The translations under genes and the position numbers were made by a program. DNA of 64,000 bases, taken from the NCBI RefSeq assembly GCF_009856415.1, contig NZ_WMEZ01000001.1, positions 310,001 to 374,000 of the forward strand, in the 5' to 3' direction. How positions within the stretch are numbered: the first letter of the stretch is position 1; every line of letters begins with the position of its first letter. Shown here piece by piece: positions 1 through 7,548 of the stretch. This stretch comes from Halobacillus litoralis (lineage in GTDB: Bacteria; Bacillota; Bacilli; Bacillales; Halobacillaceae). The notes below the pieces were generated by a model. It searched no databases, was not told the origin of the DNA, and saw only the letters and a list, made by a program, of their open reading frames with translations.

Positions 1-2
1 AA

Positions 3-905
3 ACGATGACCTACAAGCGTTTTTCCGAGATTCGTGATGTAGAAGCAGCCAGACGGAAGCTGGAACGGATTGCGAAATCAAACCTTCATAACTGCCTTCG
101 ATTATTGAAGCATAATAAAGCCCATGACATCCACTTTTTCAGGTTGAGTTCCAGGCTTGTTCCTCTTGCTACACATGAGGAATTGCAAGGATGGGATTAT
201 TTGAATCCAATCAAAGAGGATTTGAGAGAACTGGGAGCGTATGCGATGGAGAACAAGATGAGGCTGGATTTTCACCCTGATCATTTTGTTGTCATCAATT
301 CTCCGGACCAAGGAATTTTCAAGACCTCGATGGGCGTACTCAAGTATCATTATCTACTTCTCCATCATATGGGACTTGATCCGACACATCGATGTGTATT
401 CCATCTTGGTGGCAGATATAAAGACAAAGAAAAGTCGCTGGAGCGGTTCATCGAAAATTGGGCGCTGGTCCCCTCGGGTATTCAAAAGACCGTCATGATT
501 GAAAACGATGATACGTCCTACACGTTAGCGGATGGTCTGTACGTCTGTGAAAAATTGAACATTCCTCTCGTCTTCGATCTTCACCATCATTATGCGAATC
601 ATGAAGGAGAGAAGTGGGAGGAACAATGGCCGCGAGTTGTGGATACATGGAGTCATTCTCCTCTTCCTGTGAAAATGCATATCTCGAGTCCCAAAAGCGA
701 AAAAGATTTTAAAAGTCATGCGGATTTTATTGATCTTGAGATGTTCCTTGAATTTGTGAAGAAAACAAATGGTTCAACAGATCAAATCGACTGCATGATT
801 GAAGCGAAACAAAAAGACGAAGCCTTGTTCCGTCTTGTAGAAGAACTGAAGCAGCACCCGAGCATAGATATGCAGGATGATAGTTCGTTCATTTGGAAAG
901 GGTAG
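3..905 (+). CDS. uvsE: UV-damage endonuclease UvsE (5' end outside window)
   Basis: Probable UV DNA damage endonuclease (UVDE family), which nicks DNA 5' of photoproducts and so starts excision repair without photoreactivation. The visible 301 codons carry the family's TIM-barrel metal-site signatures: FHPDHF, a VFHLGG strand, MIENDD, FDLHHHYAN, KMHISSPKS and MIEAKQKD. The reading frame is open to the window edge. In B. subtilis UvsE the segment equivalent to TYKRFSE lies some 25 residues inside the protein, so the first ATG seen here is probably internal and the true start lies upstream. The motifs are clear; the remaining uncertainty is only the missing N-terminus. Confidence 0.9.
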   Translation, partial: TMTYKRFSEIRDVEAARRKLERIAKSNLHNCLRLLKHNKAHDIHFFRLSSRLVPLATHEELQGWDYLNPIKEDLRELGAYAMENKMRLDFHPDHFVVINSPDQGIFKTSMGVLKYHYLLLHHMGLDPTHRCVFHLGGRYKDKEKSLERFIENWALVPSGIQKTVMIENDDTSYTLADGLYVCEKLNIPLVFDLHHHYANHEGEKWEEQWPRVVDTWSHSPLPVKMHISSPKSEKDFKSHADFIDLEMFLEFVKKTNGSTDQIDCMIEAKQKDEALFRLVEELKQHPSIDMQDDSSFIWKG

Positions 906-925
906 GAGTCAGCGGGAGGAATTTC

Positions 926-1129
926 TCATTTATGAAAATCGTCCTGCTTCGCACGTTCAAGGCCTCTTTTGATCAATTTTTTTAGACGACGTTTGATCCT
1001 CAGAAAAGGAATGAGCCTGTCTTCTTTCATCAGTTCATAAGTCAGGTGGGCAAATTCCTGTCTTTCTTCAGTCGTAAGTACAATGACTTCTGCAGGCTCT
1101 TTCTTAGGAAAAGGAATCAAATCTCCCAT
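926..1129 (-). CDS. small basic conserved-type protein, unknown function
   Basis: A 67-residue basic protein beginning MGDLIPFPKK, with a Lys/Arg-rich second half. I do not recognise a family. The in-frame ATG at 1135 lies only 2 nt from a strong AAGGAGG (1138-1147), whereas the ATG at 1129 has 8-nt spacing, so the shorter form is chosen. It is convergent with uvsE. Its upstream leader contains a minus-strand terminator hairpin and one copy of a direct repeat, listed separately. Confidence 0.6.
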   Translation of the reverse strand: MGDLIPFPKKEPAEVIVLTTEERQEFAHLTYELMKEDRLIPFLRIKRRLKKLIKRGLERAKQDDFHK

Positions 1130-1144
1130 ACGCATCGCCTCCTT

Positions 1145-1309
1145 CTTAAACGTTTATGCAGAAGGATACATAAAATGCTCCCACGAAAATATAAAACGGC
1201 ATAGCTGCTCATCCAAATATCCAAATTCAGAAGATGATTCTGATGAATGGTGCAGGTCCAAAAAAGCTCAGAGTCCACAACTCTGAGCTTAAACGTTTAT
1301 GTAGAAGGA
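1145..1309. repeat. 22-bp direct repeat pair, 143 bp apart
   Basis: The two copies at 1145-1166 and 1288-1309 match at 21 of 22 positions and share the core CTTAAACGTTTATG, which includes the palindrome AAACGTTT. One copy sits at the ribosome binding site of the small minus-strand gene. The other touches the orphan terminator hairpin. The interval looks like a duplicated leader or an excision footprint. Confidence 0.6.
1259..1290 (-). terminator. orphan intrinsic terminator or attenuator
   Basis: A perfect 11-bp stem (1264-1274 with 1280-1290, 5-nt loop) is followed on the minus strand by six U. No minus-strand gene ends here; the next minus-strand start is the small gene at 1129. It could therefore act as a leader attenuator for that gene or be a leftover. 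Confidence 0.6.
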
Positions 1310-1418
1310 AAAGAACATCTTGGTGAACCAGATTCAGAGTGTTATATTGATATGGAAATGAATGGTTTGATTCACGTGGAAGTATGACTGAAAGCTCAAC
1401 AAGGAGAGGAAGGTGGGT

Positions 1419-2006
1419 ATGTCTGATTTCACATTGACCATAGAAATCCGCAAACCTTCTTATGCACAGAATAAGACAGTAAGGGATTCCATTTCCCGTT
1501 CTTTATGGAATTCCGTGCGCAAACAAGTTCTTAAGGAAAACGATTTTCAATGCCAAATCTGTGGTTTTCATGATGAAGAGAAGCTTCATGCGCATGAAGT
1601 GTGGGAATATGACGAAGATAAGTTTCTCTTGATTTTAAAAAAGATCCAGCCTTTGTGCAGGTCCTGTCACGATTTAAAGCATCTGCACCATGTTGGACAT
1701 CGAATGAAAGATAGAAAGTTCAGCGATTTTGTCATGCGGAGACTAAAGGAACATTTTATGAAAGTCAATGAATGTTCAGAGAATGATTTTACAAGACATT
1801 ATCGGAATCAGTTAGCGAAGAGTCATGCGGAACCTGTTCAAAGATCAATGGAAGACTTGCTAGAATTAAGAAGGCTGAGGGAAAGGGAAGCGTTTCTTAA
1901 GGAACAGGAATGGAAATTCGTCATTGGAAAAGATGTTCCATTAGCAAACGAGATGGAGGCAGATCTCGATAAAAAAGGGATACTCTATGAGAGAGATCTT
2001 CAATAG
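1419..2006 (+). CDS. HNH endonuclease family protein
   Basis: A 195-residue protein with an N-terminal HNH zinc-finger nuclease domain. The visible order is CQIC, then HAHEVWEYD (the catalytic His pair region), then PLCRSCHDLKH, a typical beta-beta-alpha-metal fold with four zinc-binding Cys. The C-terminal half is helical and charged, with no recognised domain. The ATG at 1419 fits the AAGGAGAGG at 1401 better than the GTG at 1413. It is a single gene ending at a bidirectional terminator. Whether it is a housekeeping nuclease or a defence protein cannot be told from the neighbourhood. Confidence 0.75.
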   Translation: MSDFTLTIEIRKPSYAQNKTVRDSISRSLWNSVRKQVLKENDFQCQICGFHDEEKLHAHEVWEYDEDKFLLILKKIQPLCRSCHDLKHLHHVGHRMKDRKFSDFVMRRLKEHFMKVNECSENDFTRHYRNQLAKSHAEPVQRSMEDLLELRRLREREAFLKEQEWKFVIGKDVPLANEMEADLDKKGILYERDLQ

Positions 2007-2054
2007 CCCGGAAATGAATTTATACACGATAAAGAACGATACAATAATAAGCAA

Positions 2055-2089
2055 AAAAAACGTGCGTGATGGATTCACGCACGTTTTTT
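2055..2089. terminator. bidirectional terminator between convergent genes
   Basis: A 15-bp perfect stem (2055-2069 with 2075-2089) has an A-run on its left side and a T-run on its right, and serves both the HNH gene and the acyl-CoA dehydrogenase gene. Confidence 0.85.
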
Positions 2090-2103
2090 GATGTTTCTCC
2101 GGC

Positions 2104-3291
2104 TCATCCTTTCCAAGCCGGAAGCATATGACTGAGCGGTTTGTCTTTCCTGTAACCGAGGACATATTCCGCCTGCATAATCGTGTGAATCTCACGCGTT
2201 CCTTCGTAGATCACAGGAGCTTTGGAATTTCGCAAATAACGCTCGACCGGATATTCATTTGAATAACCGTACGCCCCGTGGATCTGCACAGCATCATCCG
2301 CCGCCTGGTTGGCAAAATCACACGCCTGCCATTTAGCGAGGGAGGTTTCCCTCGTGTTCCTCACTCCTTTGTTCTTCAATGCACCTGCCCGGTAAACGAG
2401 GAGGCGGCTCATGTGCAAGCCGGCTTCCATTTTCGCAATCATCTGTTGGACAAGCTGGTGCTTTCCGATCTCTTTGCCAAATGTTTCTCTTTCATGACAG
2501 TACTCTACGCTCGCTTCGAGGCAAGCCATGATCTGCCCGCACGCTCCTGCAGCCACCGTGAACCGTCCGCTATCCAGGGCGGACATCGCAATCTTGAAGC
2601 CATCCCCTTCGGCTCCAAGTAAGTTTTCCTTCGGTACTTTCATCCCGTCAAAAAACAATTCGCCCGTGTTGCCTGCGCGGATGCCCAGCTTTCCTTTCGT
2701 CGCTTTCGATGAGAAGCCTTCATAGGTTCTTTCTACAATAAAACAGGAGATGCCGTGATGTTTCTTGCTTTTATCTGTATAAGCGAACACTAAGAAATGA
2801 TCCGCCACGTCACAGAGGGATATCCATGTTTTCTGCCCGTTCAATACATAATGGTTTCCATCGAGCGTCGCAGTCGTCTGCAGTGCCGCGACGTCTGAAC
2901 CTGCCGCGGGTTCCGTCAAACCGAAAGCTCCGATTTTTTCTCCTTTTGCCTGCGGGATTAAGTACTTTTGCTTCTGTGATTCTGTCGCCCACTGGAGGAG
3001 TGTCATGCTGTTCAGGCCGGTGTGGACGGAGACGGCTGTACGGAAGGCCGTGTCTCCACGTTCGAGTTCTTCACAAACAATCGCAAGGGAATTGTAATCC
3101 ATCCCGCTCCCCCCATAAGATTCAGGGATACAGACCCCCATCAACCCAAGCTCCGCAAGCTTTTTCAATGTCTGCTGATCGAAGTGGCCTTTTGCATCCC
3201 ATTCTCCGATGTTAGGCATGATTTCATGGTCGACGAAGCTTCGGACCGCTTTTCTTAACATCACTTGCTCATCACTGAAATCGAAATTCAT
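2104..3291 (-). CDS. gcdH: glutaryl-CoA dehydrogenase-like acyl-CoA dehydrogenase
   Basis: FAD-dependent acyl-CoA dehydrogenase of about 395 residues, proposed to oxidise and decarboxylate glutaryl-CoA to crotonyl-CoA. Seen: FGLTEPAAGSD (FAD/substrate loop), the C-terminal IHGAYGYSNEYPVERYLR segment, and IYEGTREIH with the catalytic Glu at residue 366 (numbered from the GTG at 3300). Arg87 in ELERGDTAFRTAVSV lines up with the Arg (Arg94 of human GCDH) that binds the distal carboxylate of glutaryl-CoA, which supports the specific call over a generic acyl-CoA dehydrogenase. The adjacent Ser of the human enzyme is Thr here. The start at 3291 has AAGGA at 9-nt spacing; the GTG at 3300 is too close. 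The stop of the upstream CoA-transferase overlaps this ribosome binding site, so the two genes are probably translationally coupled. Confidence 0.78.
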   Translation of the reverse strand: MNFDFSDEQVMLRKAVRSFVDHEIMPNIGEWDAKGHFDQQTLKKLAELGLMGVCIPESYGGSGMDYNSLAIVCEELERGDTAFRTAVSVHTGLNSMTLLQWATESQKQKYLIPQAKGEKIGAFGLTEPAAGSDVAALQTTATLDGNHYVLNGQKTWISLCDVADHFLVFAYTDKSKKHHGISCFIVERTYEGFSSKATKGKLGIRAGNTGELFFDGMKVPKENLLGAEGDGFKIAMSALDSGRFTVAAGACGQIMACLEASVEYCHERETFGKEIGKHQLVQQMIAKMEAGLHMSRLLVYRAGALKNKGVRNTRETSLAKWQACDFANQAADDAVQIHGAYGYSNEYPVERYLRNSKAPVIYEGTREIHTIMQAEYVLGYRKDKPLSHMLPAWKG

Positions 3292-3303
3292 TTCGTTCAC
3301 TCC

Positions 3304-4494
3304 TTACACCTTGTGATCCTTCTGCCATTGATGGATCGTTTTTTTGTCATAACCCAGTCTTGTAAGAATCTCTTCTGTATGTTCACCCGCCTCCGGGGGA
3401 TGCTGCTTGTAATCCACCGGCGTGCGGGATAGTTTCAGTGGACTGCCGATCATCTCCACATTACCTGCTTTCGGATGCTCAAGGTTGAGGAACATGTCGC
3501 GGGCTTTCAAATGGTCATCGTTATACACGTCTTCGAGCGATTGGATCGGGCCGAAGGGGATGTGCTTTTCCCGACACTGCGTTTTCCAATAAGCCGTATT
3601 CTCCTTCAAAAACCGTTCCTGTAAAATCCGTGCAAGCGTCTCTCTGTTTTCCACCCTTTTTGAATTCGTAGAAAAAAGAGGGTCCTCAGCAAGCAAAGGT
3701 TGTCCCAGAATCCCACATAGTTGAGCGAATTGACGGTCATTCCCGACAGCAATAACCATTTCGCCGTCTCTGGAACGGAAGGTTTGGTAGGGCACGATGT
3801 TGGCATGATGATTTCCGAGCCGCTGCGGTAATTTGCCGGTCATTAAAAAATTGCTCCCGATGTTGATGAGGGAACTGACGGCAGAATCATATAAGGATAG
3901 ATCGATTTTCTGACCTTCTCCGGATCGTTCCCGTTCTAACAGCGCCGTTTGGATTCCGATACAGGCATACAGGCCGGTGAGAATATCCGTAATGGCCACT
4001 CCCAGCTTCTGCGGACCGGACTGGTCGTCACCAGTAATGCTCATCAGTCCGCTCATCGCCTGGATGATGAAGTCATATCCGGGCAGGTGTTTGTAGGGGC
4101 CTGTCTCTCCAAAACCCGTAATCGAGCAGAACACGATGCGGGGGTTGAGTTCTTTCAAATGGGCATAGCCGATTCCAAGTCGGTCCATCGTTCCCGTCTT
4201 GAAGTTGTTGATGATGACATCACTTTCATTGACGAGTTTTTCCAACACTTCTTTTCCTTCACGAGATTTTAGATCCAGCGTCAAACTCTTCTTATTACGG
4301 TTGGCACATAAATAATAGGCACTCACCCCTTCTTTGAAGGGAGGTCCCCACGTACGGGTTTCGTCACTTCCTCCGGGAGCTTCGACTTTGATGATTTCAG
4401 CACCGAGATCTCCAAGGATCATCGAACAATAAGGGCCGGCGAGAACCCGGGTCAAATCGAGGACGCGGATGCCTTCCAATGCGGCGGTCACCAC
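3304..4494 (-). CDS. CaiB/BaiF family CoA-transferase, probably glutarate-acting
   Basis: A 396-residue class III CoA-transferase. The N-terminus GIRVLDLTRVLAGPYCSMILGDLGAEIIKVE is typical of the family, and the catalytic Asp is at residue 170 in KLGVAITDILTGLYA. Class III enzymes move CoA between carboxylates through an aspartyl-CoA intermediate. Its operon partner resembles glutaryl-CoA dehydrogenase and the cluster resembles a lysine pathway, so succinyl-CoA:glutarate CoA-transferase is the most likely activity; this is inference from context. The start is a GTG with an in-frame stop just upstream. The gene is transcribed divergently from the lysine operon. Confidence 0.78.
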   Translation of the reverse strand: MVTAALEGIRVLDLTRVLAGPYCSMILGDLGAEIIKVEAPGGSDETRTWGPPFKEGVSAYYLCANRNKKSLTLDLKSREGKEVLEKLVNESDVIINNFKTGTMDRLGIGYAHLKELNPRIVFCSITGFGETGPYKHLPGYDFIIQAMSGLMSITGDDQSGPQKLGVAITDILTGLYACIGIQTALLERERSGEGQKIDLSLYDSAVSSLINIGSNFLMTGKLPQRLGNHHANIVPYQTFRSRDGEMVIAVGNDRQFAQLCGILGQPLLAEDPLFSTNSKRVENRETLARILQERFLKENTAYWKTQCREKHIPFGPIQSLEDVYNDDHLKARDMFLNLEHPKAGNVEMIGSPLKLSRTPVDYKQHPPEAGEHTEEILTRLGYDKKTIHQWQKDHKV

Positions 4495-4519
4495 TCATCA
4501 CACCCTTTCACATTAGAAA

Positions 4520-4560
4520 AAGCCAGAAGAACCCATACGACGTATGAATCCAACTGGCTT
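4520..4560. promoter_or_regulatory. candidate operator between divergent lysine genes
   Basis: The 232-bp divergent spacer (4495-4726) contains the perfect palindrome CATACGACGTATG (4534-4546), nested inside a 7-bp inverted repeat AAGCCAG/CTGGCTT (4520-4526 and 4554-4560). It could bind a regulator controlling both directions. No convincing -35/-10 pair or sigma-54 promoter was found by eye in this spacer. Confidence 0.4.
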
Positions 4561-4726
4561 GGGAAACACGGATCAATTCAGATAGGGGAGTTGTCCTTGA
4601 CGGGCTATATCACACTATATGCACCTCGTTGGAAAAGATGACGTGAAAACTTTGGTTCATAGAATCATTTTTCAATTAATAGGATAGAGCGATGGGACAA
4701 CCAGAATGTTTGAAGGGGGTCTTTCC

Positions 4727-5896
4727 ATGATCCAAAGCTCGAAGCAGGTGCGTAGCCTGCCACCTTATTTGTTTTCGATATTTCATAAAAAGAAAGTCGC
4801 GTTGACCGCTCAGGGGGTCGATGTCATCGATCTTGGTATCGGCGCTCCGGATTTACCGACACCACCATTTATCATCGACCGTTTGGCAGAAGAAGTACGT
4901 AAACCGAAGAACCACAAATATTCCCCGTATGGCGGCTGCCGGGAGTTCAGGGAAGCCGTTGCGGATTTCTATAGATCTCACTATGACGTGGAATTGGATG
5001 CAGAAACAGAAGTGCTGACCCTGATCGGATCAAAAGAGGGTATCTCTCATATGATCAGTGCCGTCCTTGACCCGGGAGACGGGGTTTTAGCACCGGACCC
5101 GGGCTATCCGGTCTACCAATCAGCGATCCACCTTGCCCATGGAAGCACAATCCGTTTTCCGCTCGATGAAGAAAACAGCTATGCACCTCTATTTGATCAA
5201 ATCTCACCAAGAGATATTTCCAGATCGAAAATGATGCTGCTCAACTATCCGAACAACCCGACTGGTGGAACGGTCGAATTGGATACATTCGAGGAAGCGG
5301 TCCGTTTTGCGAAAGAACATAAACTCTCCCTCATCCATGATGCCGCCTACGATCTCGTAACGTTCGGAGACTATAAAGCTCCAAGTCTCTTACAGGTGCC
5401 GGGAGCGAAAGAAACAGCCGTCGAATTCGGATCGCTGTCGAAAACGTTCAACATGTCCGGCTGGCGGCTTGGTTATGTCGTTGGCAATAAGGACCTGATC
5501 CGCTCCCTCAGTGTGTACAAGAGCAATATGGATACGAGTCAGTTTCTGCCGATCCAATTGGCTGGGGTTACGGCATTACAGAGTGATTTTTCCTCAGTCC
5601 GAGCGAATAACCGAACGTACGAGCAGCGGCTCGATCTTATGATGAATGCTTTCAATGGAATGAATATCTACGCTGAAAAACCGAAGGGGACTTTCTTCAT
5701 CTGGGCTCGTGTTCCCGAAGGCTATACGTCTCAAGGATTCTCTGAAAAGATGCTCGATGAAGCAGGCATCATCCTCACCCCTGGGACAGCCTTCGGTCAG
5801 AAAGGGGAGGGGTATTTCCGAATGAGCCTGTCGGTTCCGATCGAGCGGCTGCATGAAGCTTCAATCCGTATGAAAAAAGCGATGAAAGGAGGCTGA
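4727..5896 (+). CDS. PLP-dependent class I aminotransferase, probable 2-aminoadipate aminotransferase
   Basis: A 389-residue fold-type I aminotransferase related to the LL-diaminopimelate/aspartate group. Seen: YSPYGGCREFREAV, NYPNNPTGG (176-181), the HDAAYDL segment, and SLSKTFNMSGWRLGY with the PLP-binding Lys239. It is first in a four-gene operon whose other members fit lysine breakdown, so its likely job is 2-aminoadipate to 2-oxoadipate. The family alone does not fix the substrate. The ATG at 4727 has AAGGGGG at 7-nt spacing; the ATG at 4706 has no good ribosome binding site. The next gene follows after 5 bp. Confidence 0.75.
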   Translation: MIQSSKQVRSLPPYLFSIFHKKKVALTAQGVDVIDLGIGAPDLPTPPFIIDRLAEEVRKPKNHKYSPYGGCREFREAVADFYRSHYDVELDAETEVLTLIGSKEGISHMISAVLDPGDGVLAPDPGYPVYQSAIHLAHGSTIRFPLDEENSYAPLFDQISPRDISRSKMMLLNYPNNPTGGTVELDTFEEAVRFAKEHKLSLIHDAAYDLVTFGDYKAPSLLQVPGAKETAVEFGSLSKTFNMSGWRLGYVVGNKDLIRSLSVYKSNMDTSQFLPIQLAGVTALQSDFSSVRANNRTYEQRLDLMMNAFNGMNIYAEKPKGTFFIWARVPEGYTSQGFSEKMLDEAGIILTPGTAFGQKGEGYFRMSLSVPIERLHEASIRMKKAMKGG

Positions 5897-5901
5897 CGTC
5901 C

Positions 5902-7548
5902 ATGGACGAACGTCTGATGACGAGCGCGGAAGCCATCGTCACCTGTCTTCAGAGACAAGGCATTTCCAAAGTATTTTGTGTCCCAGGGGAGAGCTATCTT
6001 CCTGTGATGGATGCCATTTTGAAAGAGCCGGACATCGAGCTCATCTCGGCCAGACACGAAGGCGGGGCCGCATTTATGGCGGAAGGGTACGCGAAAGCGA
6101 GTGGAACCCCAGGCGTTGTGATGGCGACGAGAGGCGTCGGTGCGAGCAACCTTGCGATTGGTGTTCATACGGCGTACCAGGACTCCACACCCATGGTCGT
6201 CCTCCTCGGTCAGGTGCACACGAATTTCAGTGGACGTGAAGGCTTCCAAGAAGTCGATCTTGAAGCTTTCTTCCGACCCATCGCTAAATGGGTGGCTGAA
6301 ATCCGCGAACCACCCCGGACTCCGGAACTCATCCAACGGGCGCTCAGGATCGCTATGTCGGGAAGACCTGGACCTGTCGTTCTCTCTTTGCCTGAAGATG
6401 TTTTGAAAAAAGATGCGCTCATGTCATTCGGCCCTGTTACAAAAAGGCCGGCACCAAAGCCTTCGGATCAAGAAATCATCGAGGTGGTCGACCGCCTCCG
6501 TCTGGCTGAACGTCCGCTGATTTTAGCGGGTGGGGGAGTGAAGCTTGCGGGTGCAGAAATGGCTTTGAAGCGGCTCGCTTATAAATGGGGCGCTCCGATT
6601 GTGAGTGCATTCCGACGTCATGATGTTTTTCCGAACGATGATATCCACTATTGCGGTCATCTCGGGCTCGGCACCCATCCGAACATTCTGGAGACGATCG
6701 CTCAAGCAGATACGGTCCTAGCTATTGGGACAAGACTCTCTGAAGTGACGACACAGGACTATTCGCTTTTAAAAGGGCAGAGTTTGATCCACTGTGACAT
6801 CGATGACAGCGTCCTCGGCAAGGTCTACCCTCCGGATGTTGGCATTGTAGCGGATGCCAGTGAAATGCTGGAAGCTTTAGCTGATGCCGCCTACGGACGG
6901 GATTTGACGGCATGGACAAGCGCGAGGCGTAAGGCTTATGAGGCCACGCTCGTTACAGCAGGGCGCAAAACGCTGAACGGGGAAGTGATTTCGCTTCTTC
7001 AGGAAAACCTGCCGGAAGACAGCATCCTGACGAATGATGCTGGTAACTTTGCCGGTTGGCTGCACACGTATTTTCAGTTTAAGAAACACCGATATATAGG
7101 ACCAACATCAGGCGCGATGGGGTACGGCATGCCGGCAGCCCTGGGCGCGAAACTTGCCAATCCTGATAAAAAAGTCGTCTCTCTATCTGGGGATGGTGGC
7201 TTCATGATGACGCTGCAGGAGCTGGAGACGGCGGTCCGGTATGACATTGCAGTTATCAGTATCGTGTTCAATAACCGGATGTACGGAACGATCCGCATGC
7301 ATCAGGAAATCCATTATCCAGGCGAAGTCATCGGTACGGACTTAGGCGATGTCGCCTTTTCAAAAGTGGCGGAAAACCTGGGGGCTGCTGGATTTTATGT
7401 GAAAACAGTGGAAGAGTTCAGACATGCCCTGGATCAGGCGCTGGTCTTGGACAAGCCTGTGGTGATTGAAGTAGAGACAGATCCTGAGCAGATCTCACTA
7501 TCAAAAACGATCAGCCAATTAAGAAAAAAAGGGGGAGAATCAAAGTGA
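5902..7548 (+). CDS. ThDP-dependent enzyme, acetolactate synthase-like; candidate 2-oxoadipate decarboxylase
   Basis: A 548-residue three-domain ThDP enzyme. The N-terminal PYR domain has the cofactor-activating Glu53 in ARHEGGAAFMAEG. The middle domain reads RPLILAGGGV. The C-terminal PP domain has the GDG...NN motif at 430-458. It resembles acetolactate synthase large subunits and benzoylformate-type decarboxylases, but no regulatory-subunit gene is nearby and the gene lies inside a lysine catabolic operon between an aminotransferase and an aldehyde dehydrogenase. Non-oxidative decarboxylation of 2-oxoadipate to glutarate semialdehyde would fill the one gap in the pathway. This assignment is inference; acetolactate synthase or glyoxylate carboligase activity is the alternative. 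Its stop overlaps the next start (GTGA). Confidence 0.7.
   Translation: MDERLMTSAEAIVTCLQRQGISKVFCVPGESYLPVMDAILKEPDIELISARHEGGAAFMAEGYAKASGTPGVVMATRGVGASNLAIGVHTAYQDSTPMVVLLGQVHTNFSGREGFQEVDLEAFFRPIAKWVAEIREPPRTPELIQRALRIAMSGRPGPVVLSLPEDVLKKDALMSFGPVTKRPAPKPSDQEIIEVVDRLRLAERPLILAGGGVKLAGAEMALKRLAYKWGAPIVSAFRRHDVFPNDDIHYCGHLGLGTHPNILETIAQADTVLAIGTRLSEVTTQDYSLLKGQSLIHCDIDDSVLGKVYPPDVGIVADASEMLEALADAAYGRDLTAWTSARRKAYEATLVTAGRKTLNGEVISLLQENLPEDSILTNDAGNFAGWLHTYFQFKKHRYIGPTSGAMGYGMPAALGAKLANPDKKVVSLSGDGGFMMTLQELETAVRYDIAVISIVFNNRMYGTIRMHQEIHYPGEVIGTDLGDVAFSKVAENLGAAGFYVKTVEEFRHALDQALVLDKPVVIEVETDPEQISLSKTISQLRKKGGESK

Noticed and set aside
1413-2006. HNH gene as part of a defence island
   Set aside because: Neighbours are a DNA-repair gene and metabolic genes; no methylase, helicase or toxin partner is present.
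4495-4726. Sigma-54 promoter for the lysine operon
   Set aside because: No TTGGCAC-N5-TTGC-like sequence was found in the spacer.
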